Source: CADEDH01 sp965262175
Lineage (GTDB): Bacteria > Actinomycetota > Acidimicrobiia > Acidimicrobiales > SZUA-35
Direction: 5' to 3'
NCBI GenBank assembly: GCA_965262175.1
Contig: CBDHES010000002.1
Coordinates: 2,418,001 to 2,482,000, forward strand
DNA length: 64,000 bases
The position numbers were made by a program, and so were the translations under genes. Below, piece by piece: positions 25,943 through 34,699 of the stretch. Every line of letters starts with the position of its first letter. Position 1 is the stretch's first letter. Below the pieces are notes generated by a model that did not search any database, was not told where the DNA came from, and worked only from the letters and a program-made list of their open reading frames with translations.

Positions 25943-27511
25943 ATGGATGCTGAACCCCTGGTGCTGGCGGCGTTCGAGGCGAGCCCGACCGCGCTCGTCA
26001 TCGTGTCGGCCGAGGGCGGGATCGTGGCGGCCAACGCCGTCGCCCGCAACCGGTTGGATGCTCGGGTCGGGGCCGATCTCGACGGTCGCCGAGCCCGATC
26101 GTGGCCGCTTCCCGGCCTCGACGCCCGTTGCCTGGCGATCGAGGTGTCATCGCCGGTCGAGGGCGAGACAAGCGGTCCGGTGGTAGAGGAGCCGGTCCTC
26201 GATCCGCTGACCGGCCTGGCCAGCCGGGCCGTGGTCCTCGACCGTGTGGCCGCGGTGTTGGACGGAGGCGGACCGGTCGGGGTGCTGCTGTTCGACCTCG
26301 ACGACTTCAAGCGGGTCAACGACTCGCTCGGTCATCCCGTCGGCGATCAGCTGCTGGTGGCGTTGGCCCAACGAATCCAGGCCGCGGTCCGATCCGATGA
26401 CCTGGTCGCCCGCCTGGGCGGCGACGAGTTCGCCATCGTCGCCCCCGGGGTGCGGTCCTGGGAGGACGCGGCCCGCATCGGCCAACGGATCCTCGACAAC
26501 CTGGTCGAGCCGTTCCTGCTCTCCGACACCGTGATCCATACCGGAGGTTCGGTCGGAGTCACGATCGGGCGGGACGGCCGGGGGGCCACCGAGTTGCTGG
26601 CCGAGGCCGAGATGGCTGCCTACCGGGCAAAGGAGCTGGGCAAGAACCGGCTGGAGCTGTTCTCCGAACCGCTCCGGGAGCGGGCCACCGAGCGGTTGCT
26701 GCTCGAGTCGGAGCTCCACCGGGCGATCGCCGACCGGGAGTTCGACGTCGACCTCCAGCCGATCGTGGAGCTGGCCACCGGCCGGATCGTCGCCTTCGAG
26801 GCGCTGGCCCGGTGGGACCACCCGGAACGGGGTCGGCTGGGGCCCGGTGCGTTCATCGAGGTGGCCGAGGCGTCGGGGTTGATCGTGCCGATCGGCCTCC
26901 AGGTCATCGACCGAGCGCTCGACGCCCGCGCCTCGTGGGACTCGTCGGCCGCCGCGGTGGGGGTGACGATCAACTTCGCCCCTCGCCAGCTGACCGAGCC
27001 CGGGACCGAGGTCCGCATCGCCGACGCCGTGGCGCGGACCGGCCTGGTGCCCGATCTGGTCACGATCGAGGTCACGGAGTCGGCGCTCATGTCGGACGAC
27101 GCCGCGGCGGTGCTCGAACGGCTCAAGGAAGCCGGCTACCGGATCGCCATCGACGACTTCGGCACCGGGTACTCGAGCCTGTCCTACCTCCGCCGGCTCC
27201 CGCTCGACGTGCTGAAGGTCGACCGGAGCTTCGTGCTCGAGGTGGCCGAGAACGAGACGGCTCGGGCCATCATGGGGGCCATCGTCGACCTGGCCGGCGC
27301 GCTCGGCGTCGACCTGGTCGTCGAGGGGATCGAGACCGAGGAACAGCGTCGGGTCCTGGCCGACCTCGGCTGCCCGCTGGCCCAGGGTTTCCTCTTCCAC
27401 CGGCCCATGTCGACCGATGCGGCTCGGGAGGTGGCGGCGGCGACCCCGTCGGGGGCCTGGCCGGGCGGCCGGCTACCGGCCGGTGGCGTCGGCCGCCGCC
27501 CCGGGCGCTGA
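25943..27511 (+). CDS. GGDEF-EAL protein: cyclic-di-GMP synthase/phosphodiesterase with N-terminal PAS-like segment
   Basis: 522 residues from ATG 25943, with GGAGGG directly upstream. Residues 1-75 are PAS-like (AFEASPTALVIVSAEGGIVA). The GGDEF domain spans about 85-245, with an intact LGGDEFAIV signature and an RxxD allosteric I-site (RSDD) five residues before it. The EAL domain (about 255-505) has an intact EAL in AFEALARWDHP, the Glu of TIEVTESA, IDDFGTGYSSL, VLKVDRSF, VVEGIETEEQ and the GC-x3-QGF end. Both active sites look competent, so the net direction of c-di-GMP turnover depends on regulation. It is cytoplasmic, without transmembrane helices. Its 3' end overlaps the GNAT gene by 39 bases. 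Confidence 0.93.
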   Translation: MDAEPLVLAAFEASPTALVIVSAEGGIVAANAVARNRLDARVGADLDGRRARSWPLPGLDARCLAIEVSSPVEGETSGPVVEEPVLDPLTGLASRAVVLDRVAAVLDGGGPVGVLLFDLDDFKRVNDSLGHPVGDQLLVALAQRIQAAVRSDDLVARLGGDEFAIVAPGVRSWEDAARIGQRILDNLVEPFLLSDTVIHTGGSVGVTIGRDGRGATELLAEAEMAAYRAKELGKNRLELFSEPLRERATERLLLESELHRAIADREFDVDLQPIVELATGRIVAFEALARWDHPERGRLGPGAFIEVAEASGLIVPIGLQVIDRALDARASWDSSAAAVGVTINFAPRQLTEPGTEVRIADAVARTGLVPDLVTIEVTESALMSDDAAAVLERLKEAGYRIAIDDFGTGYSSLSYLRRLPLDVLKVDRSFVLEVAENETARAIMGAIVDLAGALGVDLVVEGIETEEQRRVLADLGCPLAQGFLFHRPMSTDAAREVAAATPSGAWPGGRLPAGGVGRRPGR

Positions 27512-28003
27512 CACGTCGAGGGCGAGCTCCAACGAGAGCTCGTCCCGGCACGGTCCGTCGGGGTCGGGGCGATGCACCCCCTCGGTGAAGCCGATCGAAC
27601 GGTAGAGATCGATGGCCGGTCGGTTGTCCCGCTTGACGTCGAGCACGACCCGGGTCACCGATCTCGCCTCGGCCCATGCCAGGGCGGCGTCGATGATCCG
27701 GCGGGCCGATCCCCGACGGCGTGCCTCGGGGGCGACCCACATGCCCCAGACGATGGCGGTCGTGGCATCGAGGCGGCCGATGCCGCCGATGGCGACGAGG
27801 TGACCGTCGCCGGCGTCGTCGGCGAACACGACGGCGGGGCGGTCGAGGAACGTCGTCATCCGACGGTGCCAGGTCTCGGTGTCGAACGCCCGCTCGGCCT
27901 CGAACGTCGAACCGAAGGCGGCCGGATCGGTCTGGAGCGCCCGGAGCCGGATGTTCCGGTACCGGGCGACGTCGTCGGGTGCCTGGAGCGCACGGATCGC
28001 CAT
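27473..28003 (-). CDS. GNAT family N-acetyltransferase
   Basis: 176 residues from ATG 28003, which lies one base after the hrpB stop on the same strand, so the two are translationally coupled. Acetyl-CoA-binding motif A is WVAPEARRRGSARRIIDAAL, with the R-x-x-G-x-A loop. VTRVVLDVKRDNRPAIDLYR and SIGFTEGV form motif B. The acceptor substrate is unknown. Convergent 3' overlap with the GGDEF-EAL gene. Confidence 0.9.
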   Translation of the reverse strand: MAIRALQAPDDVARYRNIRLRALQTDPAAFGSTFEAERAFDTETWHRRMTTFLDRPAVVFADDAGDGHLVAIGGIGRLDATTAIVWGMWVAPEARRRGSARRIIDAALAWAEARSVTRVVLDVKRDNRPAIDLYRSIGFTEGVHRPDPDGPCRDELSLELALDVSAPGAAADATGR

Positions 28004-28004
28004 G

Positions 28005-30458
28005 TCACGATTGTCGCAGCCAGGGCTCGGTCGGCCACCGGTGTTTCGGATAGCGGCCCCGGAGGTCGGCCCGGACCGCGCCGTAGGTCCCCCGCCAGAA
28101 GCCGGGGAGGTCGTCGGTGACCTGCGCCGGCCGTCCGGCCGGCGAGAGGAGCTCGACGGTCACCGGGGTCGACGTCGGTCCGATCCTGGGGTGGACGTCG
28201 AGGCCGAAGAGGTCCTGGATGCGGACCGACCACACCGGTCGACCGGTCGAGTAGTCCAGCGGGCGCGATCGCCCCGACGGCGTCGGCAGGGCCGGCGGTG
28301 CCAGCTCGTCGAAGGTCGAGCGCTGGTGCCAGTCGAGGATGCCCAGCAACGACGCGCCGACGGCGATCGTCGACAGGGCATCGCCGGGCCGGTAGCGGGA
28401 GGCATCGACCCAGTCGTCGAGCCGGTCGACGAGGGACTCGTCATCGACCGGGGGCCAGCGCTCGTCGGTGGCCCGGAGCCAGGCCAGGCGGTGGCGGAGA
28501 GCGGTGGCGTCGTCGCTCCAGCCGAGCGCCGCCACACCCGACCGGGTGATCCCCTCGGCAACGGCGGCCGCCACCTGCGTCCGGTCGGGAGCGGTCAGGG
28601 GCTCGGCGTGGAGCACCAGGGCGTCGAGTCGTTGCTCCCGTTCGGCGACGACGGTCGAGGTCCGCTCGTCCCACACCACCCGCTCGGTCCACCGGATGCG
28701 GTCGGCCACGGCTCGCCGGACCGTCGGCCGGTCGAGCGGCACCGCTCGGCGGACCCGGACCCGTCGGACCTCGCCATCGGCTTCGACCACGACCGCCAAC
28801 TCGGGCCGTCCGATCCCGTCGCCTTCGATAGCCGCCTCCCGACCGGTGGCCAGGAGGTAGTGCCCCTCCCGGCCCCCCCGTGCCAGGGCGATCCGATCGG
28901 GCCACGCCCGGGACAGGAGCTCCCCCAACCCGCCTCCCGGGTCGGAGCGGCCGGTGCCGGCGGGTCGATCCACTCGTTCGAGGATCTGGTCGGCCCGCCG
29001 TCGGAGTTGGCCGGCCCGGTGGTCGAGCTCGGCGGCGAAGTCGACGGTGGTCGGCCACGTGTCGTCGTCGAGGGCGGCGGCCGCCGTCGCAGCCAGCCGG
29101 AGCTGGCCGACGTCGGCCCCGGTCAGCACGAGGGCCGCCAGCCGAGGATGGAGGCCCAGCCGGGCGCCGTCCCGACCCCGTTCGGTCAGTCCGCCGTCGG
29201 TCGCCACCAGGCCCAGGTCGCCGAGGATCCGGCGGCCGGCGGCGAGCCGGGCCGGGTCGGGACGGTCGAGGAAGGGGAGGGCGGCGGCGTCGGGGTCGCC
29301 CCACCGGGCCAGCTCGAACGCCACGGGCAGCGGATCGCCGTCGACGATCGCCGGTGGGACCGACTCGTCGAGCAACCGGTGATCCTCGTCGGACCACAAC
29401 CGGTAGCAGCGACCGGGGCCGAGCCGGCCGGCCCGACCCCGCCGTTGATCGGCGGCGAAGCGCGTCACGTTGGTGGTCTCCAGCCGGCCGAGGCCGGTCG
29501 CCGGGTCGAATCGGGCCCGCCGGAGGAGGCCACCGTCGACCACCGCCCCGATGCCGGGCACGGTCAGCGACGTCTCGGCCACCGCGGTGGCCACGATCAC
29601 CCGTCGCCGACCGCCACCGGGCCCGAGGACCCGTCGCTGGGTCGCCCGGTCGGTGCCTCCGTGGAGGCCGATCACGTCCACGGCCCGACCGAGGTCGTCG
29701 GCGACCGCTCGGCTCACCCGATCGATCTCCCGCCGGCCGGGGACGAACACCAGCACGTCGCCGGGCCCGTCGGCGACCGCCCGGGCCACGGCGCCAGCAA
29801 CCGCCGAGGTCCACCGGGCCGGCTCCGGCCGGTTGAGGTGCACCGTGTCGACCGGGTGGGTTCGGCCGGCGACGGCCACGGTCCGGGCGGGGCGAGCCGG
29901 TTCGCCCGCGGTGGCCAACAGCTCGACGATGGGACCGGCATCGATGGTGGCCGACATCACGACGAGGGCGAGGTCATCGCGGAAGGCATCCCGGGCCTCG
30001 ATCGCCATCGCCAGCCCCAGGTCGCTGTGGAGGTTCCGCTCGTGGAACTCGTCGAACACGACAGCGGCGACTCCGGCCAGCTCCGGATCGCGTTGGAGCC
30101 GGTTGGTCAGCACCGCTTCGGTCATGACCTCGATCACGGTGCGGGACGAGTGCCGGCGCTCTCCCCGGATCGTCAGCCCGACGAGGCCGCCGAGCTCGTC
30201 GCCGTCACCGACCAGCTCGGCCAGCCGGTGGGCGGTGGCCCGAGCGGCGATCCGGCGCGGTTCGAGCACGACGATCCGACGGTCGGGGCCGGCGTGCAGG
30301 GACTCGGCCGCCAGGAGCGGGACGAGACTCGACTTCCCGGCGCCGGGTTCTGCGGTGAGGACCAGGTCGCCGTCGGCGATCGCCGCTCGGATCGTCTCGG
30401 CCTCGGCCTCGACCGGGAGATCGGTCGTCCGACGGGCCAGCTCGGCCCGCTCGGTCAC
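28005..30458 (-). CDS. hrpB: ATP-dependent helicase HrpB (DEAH family)
   Basis: 817 residues from GTG 30458. Motifs in order: Walker A LTAEPGAGKSSLVPLL, motif Ia LEPRRIAARATA, VVFDEFHERNLHSDLGL (DExH), MSATIDAGP, FVPGRREIDRV, IVATAVAETSLTVPGIGAVV and QRRGRAGRLGPGRCYRL (motif VI). The HA2-like region and the HrpB C-terminal domain follow (EAIEGDGIGRPELAVVVEAD appears as variants; YSTGRPVWSVRIQDLFGL). Length is normal. HrpB is a putative RNA helicase of unclear role. It lies downstream of the rhodanese gene but is separated by a strong hairpin that abuts its start codon. Followed immediately by GNAT. Confidence 0.93.
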   Translation of the reverse strand: MTERAELARRTTDLPVEAEAETIRAAIADGDLVLTAEPGAGKSSLVPLLAAESLHAGPDRRIVVLEPRRIAARATAHRLAELVGDGDELGGLVGLTIRGERRHSSRTVIEVMTEAVLTNRLQRDPELAGVAAVVFDEFHERNLHSDLGLAMAIEARDAFRDDLALVVMSATIDAGPIVELLATAGEPARPARTVAVAGRTHPVDTVHLNRPEPARWTSAVAGAVARAVADGPGDVLVFVPGRREIDRVSRAVADDLGRAVDVIGLHGGTDRATQRRVLGPGGGRRRVIVATAVAETSLTVPGIGAVVDGGLLRRARFDPATGLGRLETTNVTRFAADQRRGRAGRLGPGRCYRLWSDEDHRLLDESVPPAIVDGDPLPVAFELARWGDPDAAALPFLDRPDPARLAAGRRILGDLGLVATDGGLTERGRDGARLGLHPRLAALVLTGADVGQLRLAATAAAALDDDTWPTTVDFAAELDHRAGQLRRRADQILERVDRPAGTGRSDPGGGLGELLSRAWPDRIALARGGREGHYLLATGREAAIEGDGIGRPELAVVVEADGEVRRVRVRRAVPLDRPTVRRAVADRIRWTERVVWDERTSTVVAEREQRLDALVLHAEPLTAPDRTQVAAAVAEGITRSGVAALGWSDDATALRHRLAWLRATDERWPPVDDESLVDRLDDWVDASRYRPGDALSTIAVGASLLGILDWHQRSTFDELAPPALPTPSGRSRPLDYSTGRPVWSVRIQDLFGLDVHPRIGPTSTPVTVELLSPAGRPAQVTDDLPGFWRGTYGAVRADLRGRYPKHRWPTEPWLRQS

Positions 30459-30460
30459 CG

Positions 30461-30487
30461 GCCCGGCCCCCGGTTCGGGGGCCGGGC
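30461..30487 (-). terminator. 12-bp perfect hairpin between the rhodanese and hrpB genes
   Basis: Arms 30461-30472 and 30476-30487 with a three-base loop; all G/C apart from the loop. It begins nine bases beyond the rhodanese stop and ends two bases before the hrpB GTG. It may terminate the rhodanese transcript or limit hrpB translation. Confidence 0.65.
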
Positions 30488-30495
30488 ACCGGAGC

Positions 30496-30906
30496 TCAGT
30501 CCTTGGCCGCCTTCCAGGTGTCGTAGTCGACGACCGGGAGGCCGGCCTCCTTCCAGCCGCCGAAGCCGGACTCGATATGGGACACCTTGGGGAGGCCCAT
30601 GTCCTTCAGGGTCTTCGCGGACAAACTTGTCCGCCCACCCGACGCTCAATACAGGACGAACTCCCGATCTTCGGCGAAGACCGGCTTGAAATAGGGCGAC
30701 TCGGGATCGATCCAGAACTCGAGCATGCCCCGGGGGGCGTGCATCGCGCCCTCGGCCACGCCGTCGCGCTGGAGCTCCCGCACGTCTCGAATGTCGACGA
30801 GGAGGGCGCCCTCCTCGTCGACCCGCCGCTTGGCCTCGGCGGGCGAGAGGTTGTCGAGTTGAGCTCTCGCCTCGGCGATCATCTCGGATACCGGCTTGAT
30901 GGCCAT
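30496..30906 (-). CDS. Rhodanese-domain sulfurtransferase with in-frame TGA (probable selenocysteine) at the catalytic Cys position
   Basis: 137 codons from ATG 30906 (AGGAGG just upstream) to TGA 30496-30498, with one internal in-frame TGA at codon 87 (30646-30648). Reading that codon as Sec gives FVLY-U-ASGGRTS, the exact rhodanese active-site loop (C-x-x-G-x-R), followed in the same frame by KTLKDMGLPKVSHIESGFGG and WKEAGLPVVDYDTWKAAKD, the normal family ending. The N-terminal part has the expected LLVDIRDVRE strand and HAPRGMLEFWIDPESPYF. Read as a stop, the protein would lose its catalytic residue and a third of the domain. A stem-loop follows the TGA at SECIS distance. No selA, selB, selC or selD is in the window. 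The alternative is a nonsense mutation; I consider Sec much more likely. Confidence 0.85.
30617..30634 (-). promoter_or_regulatory. SECIS-like stem-loop just after the in-frame TGA
   Basis: GCGGACAA (minus strand) pairs perfectly with TTGTCCGC, closing a small loop with G in its first bases (loop GU, or AGUU/AAGUUU if the A-U pairs open). That G is 19 bases after the TGA, within the range for bacterial SECIS elements. GGGT upstream and ACCC downstream can extend the lower stem beyond an internal loop. It lies inside the coding region, as bacterial SECIS elements do. Confidence 0.65.
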
Positions 30907-30965
30907 CGTCCTCCTCGTCTCGGGGATGGTCTCCGATTGGTCTCGGAGCTTGCTTGTGGGACCCG

Positions 30966-30971
30966 ACACTA
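30966..30971 (-). promoter_or_regulatory. Possible -10 box (TAGTGT) for the rhodanese gene
   Basis: TAGTGT on the minus strand lies about 60 bases before the rhodanese ATG and just beyond the methyltransferase stop. It may give the rhodanese its own transcript with a leader of about 50 bases. The -35 is weak. Confidence 0.35.
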
Positions 30972-30980
30972 CCGAGAGCG

Positions 30981-31796
30981 TCACGGGGCGGCCAGCAGCT
31001 CACCGTGGGGCACGAGGAAGTAGGCGTCGGGGTGGGATGCCCAGTCCCGAAACCCGTCGGCCACCGCCGCCAGGTCGGCTGCGGTGGCGATGCCGGTGGC
31101 CTCGGCCTGGCGGGCCACGGCCGAAGCGGTCATCCGCTCGGCCCAGGTCGTCCCCCACCACGAGCGGGTGGCGTCGTCGGCGAAGCACCAGGCCGAGGCG
31201 GAGACGGTGAACGACGAGAAGCCGGCCCGGTTGGCCCAGGCCACCAGGTGGCGGGCGGCGTCGGGCTCGGCGTCGTTCGATCGGGCCACCGCCGAGTAGA
31301 TCTCGATCCACCGGTCGAGCCGGGGGTCGCCCGGGTACCAGGTCATGCCCCCGTAGTCGGCGTCGCGGGCGGCCACGATGCCGCCCGGTCGGGTCACCCG
31401 GCGCATCTCGATCAACGCCGCCACCGGATCGGACAGGTGCTGGAGCACCTGGTGGGCGTGGGTCACGTCGAACGCGCCGTCGTCGTAGGCCAGGTGGTAC
31501 ACGTCGCCGATCTCGACCGTCATGTTGCCCAGCCCCCGTTCCCGGGCCACCGCCGCCGCCTCGTCGACCACCGTCTGCTCCCGTTCGATGGCGACCACCT
31601 CGCCCGGTGCCAGGTGGGCCGCCAGGTCGGCGGTGATCGTGCCCGGCCCGCAGCCGACGTCGAGCAGCCGTTGCCCCGGCCGCAGCGACGGGAGGAGGTA
31701 CCCGGCCGAGTTCTCGGCGGTCCGGGCCCGGTGAGACGCCAGCACCGACGCGTGGTGGCCGTGGGTGTAGGTATCCGGTGTGGGGTTCTCGGTCAT
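30981..31796 (-). CDS. Class I SAM-dependent methyltransferase (UbiE/MenG-like)
   Basis: 271 residues from ATG 31796 (TACCGT ten bases upstream); 22 upstream codons lack similarity. Motif I is RLLDVGCGPGTITADLAAHL, motif II is VVAIEREQTVVDEA, then GDVYHLAYDDGAFDVTHAH and LIEMRRVTRPGGIVAARDAD. The YGGMTWYPGDPRLDRW segment is common in small-molecule methyltransferases of Actinobacteria. The substrate is unknown. It is 74 bases upstream of the rhodanese on the same strand and divergent from the FAD/Fe-S oxidoreductase. Confidence 0.87.
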   Translation of the reverse strand: MTENPTPDTYTHGHHASVLASHRARTAENSAGYLLPSLRPGQRLLDVGCGPGTITADLAAHLAPGEVVAIEREQTVVDEAAAVARERGLGNMTVEIGDVYHLAYDDGAFDVTHAHQVLQHLSDPVAALIEMRRVTRPGGIVAARDADYGGMTWYPGDPRLDRWIEIYSAVARSNDAEPDAARHLVAWANRAGFSSFTVSASAWCFADDATRSWWGTTWAERMTASAVARQAEATGIATAADLAAVADGFRDWASHPDAYFLVPHGELLAAP

Positions 31797-31855
31797 AGCC
31801 CGGCCGACGGTATCGGGGTCGCATCTCGACCGGCGGACCTGAGATCGTGGAGGCC

Positions 31856-34651
31856 ATGCCATCCTCCGAGCCGCCGGTCATCGACGACGACCCGGTCACC
31901 CGGGCCGTCTACGCCACCGACAACTCGATCTACCAGGTCACCCCCGGTGGCGTGGCGGTCCCGACCTCCGCCCGACAGGTGGCCGATCTGCTGGCGGCCA
32001 ACCACCGGGGGTCCCGTCGGCCGATCGTGGCTCGGGGGGCGGGGACCGGAACGAACGGGCAGAGCTTGACCGACGGGGTGATGGTCGACCTGAAGCGGGG
32101 CCTCGACCGGATCGGCGAGATCGACCCCGCGCGGGGGACCGCCGTCGTCGAGCCCGGCGTCGTGACCGCGGCCCTGAACGCCGAGCTCGCCCCCCACGGC
32201 CTGTTCTGGGCACCCCACACGTCGACCCTCAACCGGGCCACCGTCGGCGGGATGATCGCCACCGACGCAGCCGGGAAAGGGTCCCTGGTCCACGGCCGGA
32301 CCCATCGTCACGTGCTGGCCCTCGACGTCGTGCTCGACGATGGGACGCCGTGGCGGGCCGAACCGACCTCCCTCGACGCTGCCAACCGGGCGGCGGCCGC
32401 CGACGACCGGGTCGGGGCCCTGTGGCGCAGCCTGCTCGAGCTCCCGGTCGCCGAGGGGGTGGATCTCGGCCTTCCGGAGCTGGCCCGGGGGTTCAGCGGC
32501 TACGGGATCGACCGGTTCCGGCGGGACGGGATGGTCGATCCCGTCGCCCTGCTGTGCGGCTCGGAGGGGACGCTGGCGGTGATCACCGCCGCCACGCTCC
32601 GGTTGACGGCCCGCCCGGCGCACACCGTGCTGTTCATCGTCGGCTACCCGACCTTCGACCGGGCCCTCGACGACGCCGTCGACCTGGCCGCCACCGCCCC
32701 GACGGCGATCGAGTGCTTCGACGAGACGACCCTGGAGCAGGGTCGATCATCGGTGGCCTGGCCGGCGCTGGCCGAGGTGGTGGGCGACGAGCCGGGAGCG
32801 GTGCTGCTGCTGGAGTACAGCGGCGATCGCCCGCCCGACCTCGCGGCGATCCACGCCGAGATCGCCCGGACCGGGCGCAGTCGGGCGGTGGCCGTCGTCG
32901 ACGACCCGGCCCGCCAGGCGGCGGCGTGGAAGGTCCGAGCCGACGCCGTCGGGCTGCTGGCCAAGGTCGTGACGGGCGGCCCCGGACGAGCGGCTCGGCC
33001 GACCGCCATGGTCGAGGACTGCGCGGTGCCCGTCGCCGCCATGGGGTCCTTCATCGCCGGGTTCCGGCGGATCCTCGACGATGCGGGCCTGACCTACGGC
33101 ATGTTCGGCCACGCCGACGTCGGATGCGTCCACGTCCGCCCGGCCCTCGACCTGACCGACCCCGACCACGAGCAGCTCGTTCGGGTCATCACCGACCGGG
33201 TCGTCGCCCTGGTCGCCGAACACGGCGGCGTGCTGTGGGGTGAGCACGGGCGGGGGTTCCGGGGCGATGTGGCACCGAGCTTCCTGTCGCCGCCGACCAT
33301 GGAGGTGATGCGGCGGGTCAAGGCGGCCTTCGACCCCGACGACCTCCTCAACCCCGGCAAGCTCTACCGCCCGCTGGGCTCATCGGAGCCGATCGTCGCC
33401 CTCGATGAGGCCCCGCTCCGGGGCCAGCGGAACCGATCGATCCCGATCGAGACCAGGGTGGAGCTGGCCGACGCCTTCGCCTGCAATGGCAACGGCCTCT
33501 GCCACCACTACGACGGCGCCGAGGTGATGTGCCCGTCCTACAAGGTGACCGGCGACCCGGCGCTGTCACCGAAGGGTCGCGCCGATCTGATCCGGGCCTG
33601 GTTGGCGGCCGAGGCGACCGGGGCGGACGACGCCGACGAGCTCGGCCGGGGTCTGGTCGAGAACCTCGATCGGTGCCTGTCGTGTTCGGCATGCTCGGGC
33701 CACTGCCCGGTCGAGGTCGACATCCCCGAGCTGAAGTCCCGGGTCCTCGATCGGTACTACCGCCGGCGACGGCGGCCCGGCACCCATGCGCTCCTCAGCC
33801 GGTTCGAGCGGCTGGCCGGCGCCGGGAGCCGGATCCCTCGGCCACTCGGCCGGCTCGGCGCGGCGTCGGCCGGACGGGCGCTCGGGCTCATCGATCTGCC
33901 AGCCCCCCGGTCGGCCGGCGGGCGGACACCGAGGTGGCGACCGGGGCGGGGCACCGACGTGGTGATCATGCCCGACGTGTTCTCCGCCACGTTCGAGCCG
34001 TCGAGCCTGGCCGATGCGGTCGATGTGCTCGGCCGCCTCGGGTACGACGTGGCGGTGGCCCCGTTCGTGCCGTCCGGGAAGTTCGACCACGTCAAGGGTC
34101 GCCGTCAGGCGTTCGCTCGGGCCGCCGCCGCCCAGGCCCGGATGGTGGAGCGGATCGTGGCCGACGGCGCGGTCCCGGTCGTCGTCGAACCGGCGATCGC
34201 CCTCCTCCACGCCCGGGAGTACCCGGCGATCAATCCCGACCATCCGACCGCCGCGGTTCGGAACCTCGTCGAGGTCGTGGCCGATCGAGCGGAGCTGCTG
34301 CGCCCGCCTCGGCCCGATGGGCCTTCCGGGTCGGGCTACGACGGGCCGGTCACGGTATTGGGTCACTGCACCGAGCGGGCCACCGCCCCCGGGTGGTTGG
34401 CCGCCTGGCTGGAGGTCCTGAAGGCGACCGGTCGCGAGGTGGTCGCCCCGCCGGTCGGCTGTTGTGGCATGGCCGGCATCTTCGGCCACGAGGTGGCCAA
34501 CCAGGACCTTTCCCGCCGCTTGTACGAGCTGAGCTGGGCCGATCCGATCGCCAGCGCAACCGGTCCGGTGGCGGCCACCGGCTACTCCTGCCGGGAGCAG
34601 TGCGAGCGCTTCGGCGGGCGACGTCCGCTCCATCCCGTCTCGCTCCTCTGA
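31856..34651 (+). CDS. FAD-binding and (Fe-S)-binding oxidoreductase (glycolate/D-lactate dehydrogenase type, single chain)
   Basis: 931 residues from ATG 31856; GTG 31847 is an alternative. The FAD-binding-4 domain spans residues 30-240 (RPIVARGAGTGTNGQSLTDG, TVGGMIATDAAGKGS, LCGSEGTLAVIT). The oxidase C-terminal domain runs to about 500 (MFGHADVGCVHVRP, HGGVLWGEHGRGFRG). Two [4Fe-4S] segments are at about 542-560 (CNGNGLC, VMCPSY) and 605-620 (RCLSCSACSGHCPVEVDIPE). A CCG-type domain lies near 868 (VGCCGMAGIFGHEVANQD). It probably oxidises a 2-hydroxy acid and passes electrons to the quinone pool or a carrier. The fusion resembles YdiJ-like proteins. Confidence 0.9.
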   Translation: MPSSEPPVIDDDPVTRAVYATDNSIYQVTPGGVAVPTSARQVADLLAANHRGSRRPIVARGAGTGTNGQSLTDGVMVDLKRGLDRIGEIDPARGTAVVEPGVVTAALNAELAPHGLFWAPHTSTLNRATVGGMIATDAAGKGSLVHGRTHRHVLALDVVLDDGTPWRAEPTSLDAANRAAAADDRVGALWRSLLELPVAEGVDLGLPELARGFSGYGIDRFRRDGMVDPVALLCGSEGTLAVITAATLRLTARPAHTVLFIVGYPTFDRALDDAVDLAATAPTAIECFDETTLEQGRSSVAWPALAEVVGDEPGAVLLLEYSGDRPPDLAAIHAEIARTGRSRAVAVVDDPARQAAAWKVRADAVGLLAKVVTGGPGRAARPTAMVEDCAVPVAAMGSFIAGFRRILDDAGLTYGMFGHADVGCVHVRPALDLTDPDHEQLVRVITDRVVALVAEHGGVLWGEHGRGFRGDVAPSFLSPPTMEVMRRVKAAFDPDDLLNPGKLYRPLGSSEPIVALDEAPLRGQRNRSIPIETRVELADAFACNGNGLCHHYDGAEVMCPSYKVTGDPALSPKGRADLIRAWLAAEATGADDADELGRGLVENLDRCLSCSACSGHCPVEVDIPELKSRVLDRYYRRRRRPGTHALLSRFERLAGAGSRIPRPLGRLGAASAGRALGLIDLPAPRSAGGRTPRWRPGRGTDVVIMPDVFSATFEPSSLADAVDVLGRLGYDVAVAPFVPSGKFDHVKGRRQAFARAAAAQARMVERIVADGAVPVVVEPAIALLHAREYPAINPDHPTAAVRNLVEVVADRAELLRPPRPDGPSGSGYDGPVTVLGHCTERATAPGWLAAWLEVLKATGREVVAPPVGCCGMAGIFGHEVANQDLSRRLYELSWADPIASATGPVAATGYSCREQCERFGGRRPLHPVSLL

Positions 34652-34699
34652 CCGTCCTGGCCGACGACGCCGGGCGGCCCCACCGTCCGGTCACTCGAC

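Noticed and set aside
28005..30458. Alternative start of hrpB inside the coding region
   Set aside because: Helicase N-termini of this family are somewhat shorter, but no better-supported start codon with a ribosome site or TAnnnT box was found, so GTG 30458 is kept.
30646..30984. Truncated 112-residue rhodanese ending at the TGA
   Set aside because: It would lack the active-site loop and a third of the domain, while the downstream sequence in the same frame continues the family exactly. The longer reading with Sec is preferred.
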